Source: JBEKDJ01 sp050014415 (GTDB lineage: Bacteria > Desulfobacterota > BSN033 > UBA1163). Taken from it: a stretch of DNA of 9,525 nucleotides. Under the pieces are notes generated by a model. It saw nothing but the letters and a program-made list of their open reading frames with translations, did not search any database and was not told the origin of the DNA. Of the stretch, positions 6,920 to 9,525 are shown in pieces (within the stretch, counting starts at the first letter, position 1; every line of letters starts with the position of its first letter). The stretch is from positions 1-9,525 of the forward strand of contig JBEKDJ010000170.1 in NCBI GenBank assembly GCA_050014415.1. Direction: 5' to 3'. Both the position numbers and the translations under genes were made by a program.

Positions 6920-8097
6920 GTTATTTCCCTCCCCCAAATGGTGACTGTTGAATTCATGCCTGATCCCCCAGCTGCAGTAGCAAGAACAAATTTACAGTTC
7001 GGAACCTGTCTCTCGCCAGCCTTACCCATTAGCTGACGGGCGCACTCTATGTAGTTCGCCATACTTACACCAGAGCCGGTATGACCTCTTCCGATGGCAT
7101 CCCCTATGGTCGCACAGGGGCGTTTCCCACCGGGAGATGTATGGCCTTCCATGATAAACTTCCCGGCCCTGCCTATTTCACATATGCCAACCGCCTCAAG
7201 CATCACACATTGATTTAATGGGTAGGCTCCGTAGAATTCGAAGATATCAATGTCCTCCTTTGTAAGCCCGGCTTGATCCAGGGCGTCCTTCGCTGCCCCG
7301 TTCCAACCTTTTTGTACCAAGAAATCTTCGCGCAAAACAGGGCACGCGCCTACATATCTGGCCCCATGGCCGAGTTTATACACAGGAGTATCAGTTATTT
7401 CATTGGCCAAGGCAGCAGAAGTAACTATTATCGCTCCACCCCCATCCGCTAAGACATTACATTCCCTGGCACGAAGGGGGGTGCTGATCATCTTTGATGA
7501 AAGCACATCCTCGAGGGACAGAGGCTTTTTGTAAAACATCGAATTGGGATCCAAAGCGGCCCACTTTCTGAGTGCAACAACTACCGAAGCCAATTCTTCG
7601 GCAGTAGTGCCTGTTTCGTACATGTATCTTTGGGTCACCATACCCATCATCCCATTGTATGTGGTCCCAAAGGGGTACTCCCATTGTAAGTCCATACCTG
7701 CTGTACCAAAGAAACTGATCACTTCCTCTAGCGGAATGGTCGAATGAACGGTGACGTGGGGAATGAGTACAGTGTTTGCGAGATCGCTTTCAATCCACTG
7801 TTCAGCAAGCCTGAGGCAATTGGTCGTCGAGGCACCGCCAGCATTGCATATGCAGACGTCTTTACAACCTTTCAGCCCCAACTCCTCAGGGATCTTGCCA
7901 AAAGAAATTTCTGAAGTAAGCCAAGGCTGCGCCTGAGGAGCAACCGAAATCACGCCTTTGATATCTTTCTTGTCAATACCTGCATTTCTTACTGCCTGGA
8001 GACACACTTCATAAATAATGTCCCACCTGGATCGCTCAGGATATCTGCCTGTAGGAACCTCTCCAATTCCAACAATGGCAAGTTTCGCCTTGCTCAT
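6916..8097 (-). CDS. Thiolase-fold protein of the SCP2/lipid-transfer family (BbsB- or Ltp2-like)
   Basis: A 393-residue thiolase-fold protein of the SCP2-thiolase/lipid-transfer class, without a C-terminal SCP2 domain. The N-terminal strand KLAIVGIGEVPTGR is typical of this class. The nucleophile loop reads VCICNAGGAST (81-91): the residue aligning with the usual cysteine seems to be Gly88, with C82 and C84 a few residues earlier. The HDxF/NEAF-like segment is EFYGAY (287-292), the conserved histidine is kept in GRGHTGSG (H339), and the second catalytic cysteine is missing in ATAAGGSG (373-380). It may be a C-C lyase or aldolase like Ltp2, or a thiolase with a shifted cysteine (C84). The ATG at 8097 has AGGAGG about 10 bases upstream. 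It is the first gene after the regulator and is translationally coupled to its DUF35 partner. Family and pairing are firm; the reaction is not. Confidence 0.9.
   Translation of the reverse strand: MSKAKLAIVGIGEVPTGRYPERSRWDIIYEVCLQAVRNAGIDKKDIKGVISVAPQAQPWLTSEISFGKIPEELGLKGCKDVCICNAGGASTTNCLRLAEQWIESDLANTVLIPHVTVHSTIPLEEVISFFGTAGMDLQWEYPFGTTYNGMMGMVTQRYMYETGTTAEELASVVVALRKWAALDPNSMFYKKPLSLEDVLSSKMISTPLRARECNVLADGGGAIIVTSAALANEITDTPVYKLGHGARYVGACPVLREDFLVQKGWNGAAKDALDQAGLTKEDIDIFEFYGAYPLNQCVMLEAVGICEIGRAGKFIMEGHTSPGGKRPCATIGDAIGRGHTGSGVSMANYIECARQLMGKAGERQVPNCKFVLATAAGGSGMNSTVTIWGREIT
6927..6935 (-). promoter_or_regulatory. Ribosome binding site deciding the DUF35 start
   Basis: The minus strand reads GGGGGAGGG inside the last codons of the upstream gene, 7 bases before the ATG at 6919. 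It supports initiation at the ATGA overlap; the TTG six codons earlier overlaps this site and is unlikely to be used. Confidence 0.7.
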
Positions 8098-8121
8098 GAG
8101 TTCTCAACCTCCTACCTTGTT

Positions 8122-8138
8122 CTATGGGATGCCCATAG
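8122..8138. promoter_or_regulatory. Perfect inverted repeat upstream of the first structural gene
   Basis: CTATGGGATGCCCATAG has 7-base arms and a 3-base centre, 24-41 bases before the ATG of the thiolase-fold gene and in the gap after the regulator. It may be an operator or a leader hairpin next to the RBS. The half-site CTATGGG recurs at 9506-9512 upstream of the regulator, but the same 7-mer also occurs inside genes, so the match is weak evidence. Confidence 0.35.
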
Positions 8139-8261
8139 CATCTTGGAAAAAATAAAGCTCAATTGTTATGCTTTCTTAACGACAAAGAAAATGACACACC
8201 TTTTGCGATCGTATAACCAGCGAGATGTCTTCCCGGATATCGTGCTCTTAGCCACAAACTT

Positions 8262-9473
8262 TTATGAAATATTTGTCGACTCTTGACTTGCTGAGGCCAA
8301 GGTGACTTGAGACACTCTTCTCAAGGGAAGGAAAAAATTTCCAAAACGGGATTCGCCAGACAAAAGGAGGCCTCCATTGATCTCAAGCCTTACCTGGTCA
8401 CCATTTCGCATAGTTACTGAGGCTGATGTCATGGGGCCATTTTCCTGAGTGTTAATTGAAGCCACATCCTCTAGCTGAATCCAGAGCTCTCCTTCCCCTA
8501 ACTTTCCAACTATGTTCGGTTTACCTCCAATGGTGATATCCTTTATTATGATTTGGTTTCCCTTGAGATCTTTAACAACCCAATAATGGACTCCCGTCCC
8601 AAGTTTCCGTGATCTTTCTGGTTCGGATAAAAGTATCCCCTTCCCTATAAAGTCGAGGAAGAGTTCTATTCCTTCTTCTATCGTGTAACGGGAACCCATC
8701 ATTAGTGAGTACCCTAAGCTTTCCGCAGTTCCCAGGATGAAGTAACCAAAAAGGTCTTCATCGATCTCCCGCACAACACCGTCTTTGACCGCACGCCGGA
8801 GGTCTTTAATTGCTGGACGAGCAAGTGTTCTGAATGTATCCTTAGCCTTTTCGGCTAGCTTTGGATCATTACCTCGTAAGGAAATCCTGAGTGAGTTAAG
8901 GATACCGCTGAAGTTTGGAAAGGCTTTAAGAAAAGCAATTCCCCTTTTACGTTGCTTAGTTATATAGTCAGGCTCATTGCGAATGTCATCCCAGGCCTCT
9001 TCCGGCACAATAATTGTGACCAAACGATCAGCGCACTCCATAAATAACTCTCTTTTACTTTTAAAGTAGAAATAGAAAGTGGCTTTTCCGAGGCCTACAG
9101 CGTCGGCGATATCACTTATTCTTGTACGGACAAAACCATTTTTAGAAAAAAGTTCCACGGCTTTATTTATAATCCGCTCTTTTTTCCCTTCCTCATATTC
9201 ATCGCTTTGGGTTGTCGGAGGTTCTTTATTTCTCAGCAATTCTTGGATCCTTGAAAGAGGAAGCTTCTTCTCTTTTAGACGTTTAATTTGGTTTAACCTC
9301 TTTAGGTGGCCTTCATTGTACAAGGAAACAGTCCTCCCTGTTTTCCGAGGCTTATGAAGTAGTCCTAATTTTAAGTAGTGACGAATAGTAGAATTCTTTA
9401 AGCTGGCTTTCTCCGAAAGCTCGGACATCTTCATTTGGCCTGGAACAAAATTAGGTGATTCCGGTTTTGTCAT
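8262..9473 (-). CDS. MerR-TetR fusion transcriptional regulator with an extra C-terminal beta-rich domain
   Basis: A 403-residue regulator with three parts. Residues about 14-80 are a MerR-type winged helix (MKMSELSEKASLKNSTIRHY, then GLLHKPRKTGRTVSLYNE and a short coiled helix), lacking the usual long MerR dimer helix. Residues about 98-145 are a TetR helix-turn-helix (AVELFSKNGFVRTRISDIA, then VGLGKATFYFYFKSKRELF). Residues about 146-285 form a helical TetR ligand and dimer domain. Residues about 296-394 (from HYWVVKDLKGNQ onward) are rich in alternating hydrophobic residues and glycines and look all-beta; I know no family for this part. Two DNA-binding heads imply a compound operator, and the TetR core suggests an acyl-CoA or related ligand. 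It lies upstream of the operon on the same strand with a 164-base gap, so it probably controls the cluster, but no operator is proven. The ATG at 9473 is preceded by a TTG and by no clear RBS; the exact start is uncertain, and an ATG at residue 14 (9434) is possible. Confidence 0.88.
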   Translation of the reverse strand: MTKPESPNFVPGQMKMSELSEKASLKNSTIRHYLKLGLLHKPRKTGRTVSLYNEGHLKRLNQIKRLKEKKLPLSRIQELLRNKEPPTTQSDEYEEGKKERIINKAVELFSKNGFVRTRISDIADAVGLGKATFYFYFKSKRELFMECADRLVTIIVPEEAWDDIRNEPDYITKQRKRGIAFLKAFPNFSGILNSLRISLRGNDPKLAEKAKDTFRTLARPAIKDLRRAVKDGVVREIDEDLFGYFILGTAESLGYSLMMGSRYTIEEGIELFLDFIGKGILLSEPERSRKLGTGVHYWVVKDLKGNQIIIKDITIGGKPNIVGKLGEGELWIQLEDVASINTQENGPMTSASVTMRNGDQVRLEINGGLLLSGESRFGNFFLPLRRVSQVTLASASQESTNIS

Positions 9474-9525
9474 CAATGCACACAGTTCTATAAATGAAAT
9501 TAGACCTATGGGTTGAGTTTAAAGC

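Noticed and set aside
8139..8261. Sigma-70 or sigma-54 promoter for the operon
   Set aside because: I looked for -35/-10 and -24/-12 pairs on the minus strand; only poor matches with bad spacing were found, so no promoter is called.

Overview
The window looks like a catabolic, CoA-linked gene cluster from a bacterium of moderate GC content. The mix of genes (acyl-CoA dehydrogenase, two thiolase-fold proteins, a DUF35 zinc-ribbon partner, a fumarate-reductase-like flavoprotein and an MmgE/PrpD protein) and the GC-rich hairpin repeats would suit an anaerobic or facultative degrader such as a Desulfobacterota (deltaproteobacterial) lineage. That taxonomic placement is an inference from gene content, not from any marker gene.

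Every credible gene lies on the minus strand, so the cluster reads from right to left. At the right end (8262-9473) is an unusual regulator with a MerR-type helix-turn-helix, a full TetR repressor module and a beta-rich C-terminal domain I cannot name. After a 164-base gap comes the first structural gene, an SCP2/lipid-transfer-type thiolase-fold protein (6916-8097). It overlaps the DUF35 OB-fold/zinc-ribbon gene (6503-6919) by an ATGA, and 23 bases later follows an acyl-CoA dehydrogenase (5316-6479). A 108-base gap precedes a canonical acetyl-CoA acetyltransferase-type thiolase (4032-5207). A 340-base spacer with GC-rich hairpins and an upstream dyad precedes an FAD flavoprotein (2213-3691). 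After a 214-base spacer comes an MmgE/PrpD-family gene (619-1998). Immediately beyond it, about 152-559 holds the wreck of a 3-hydroxyacyl-CoA dehydrogenase gene, still recognisable across several frameshifts.

Together the genes look like a beta-oxidation-like module for an unidentified acyl-CoA. The dehydrogenase would introduce a double bond, and the (now broken) 3-hydroxyacyl-CoA dehydrogenase would have oxidised the hydroxy intermediate. The thiolase-fold/DUF35 pair would cleave or form a C-C bond, as in BbsAB of anaerobic toluene degradation or the Ltp2/DUF35 aldolases of steroid side-chain degradation. The canonical thiolase would release acetyl-CoA. The flavoprotein and the MmgE/PrpD protein would handle a redox step and a hydration, dehydration or decarboxylation step on the same or a side substrate. 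The substrate cannot be read from the sequence.

The most interesting points are the three-part regulator, the thiolase-fold protein with a displaced or missing nucleophilic cysteine next to its DUF35 partner, the acyl-CoA dehydrogenase whose catalytic base appears to sit at the isovaleryl-CoA dehydrogenase position, and the decayed terminal gene. No RNA genes, CRISPR arrays or intact mobile elements were seen.
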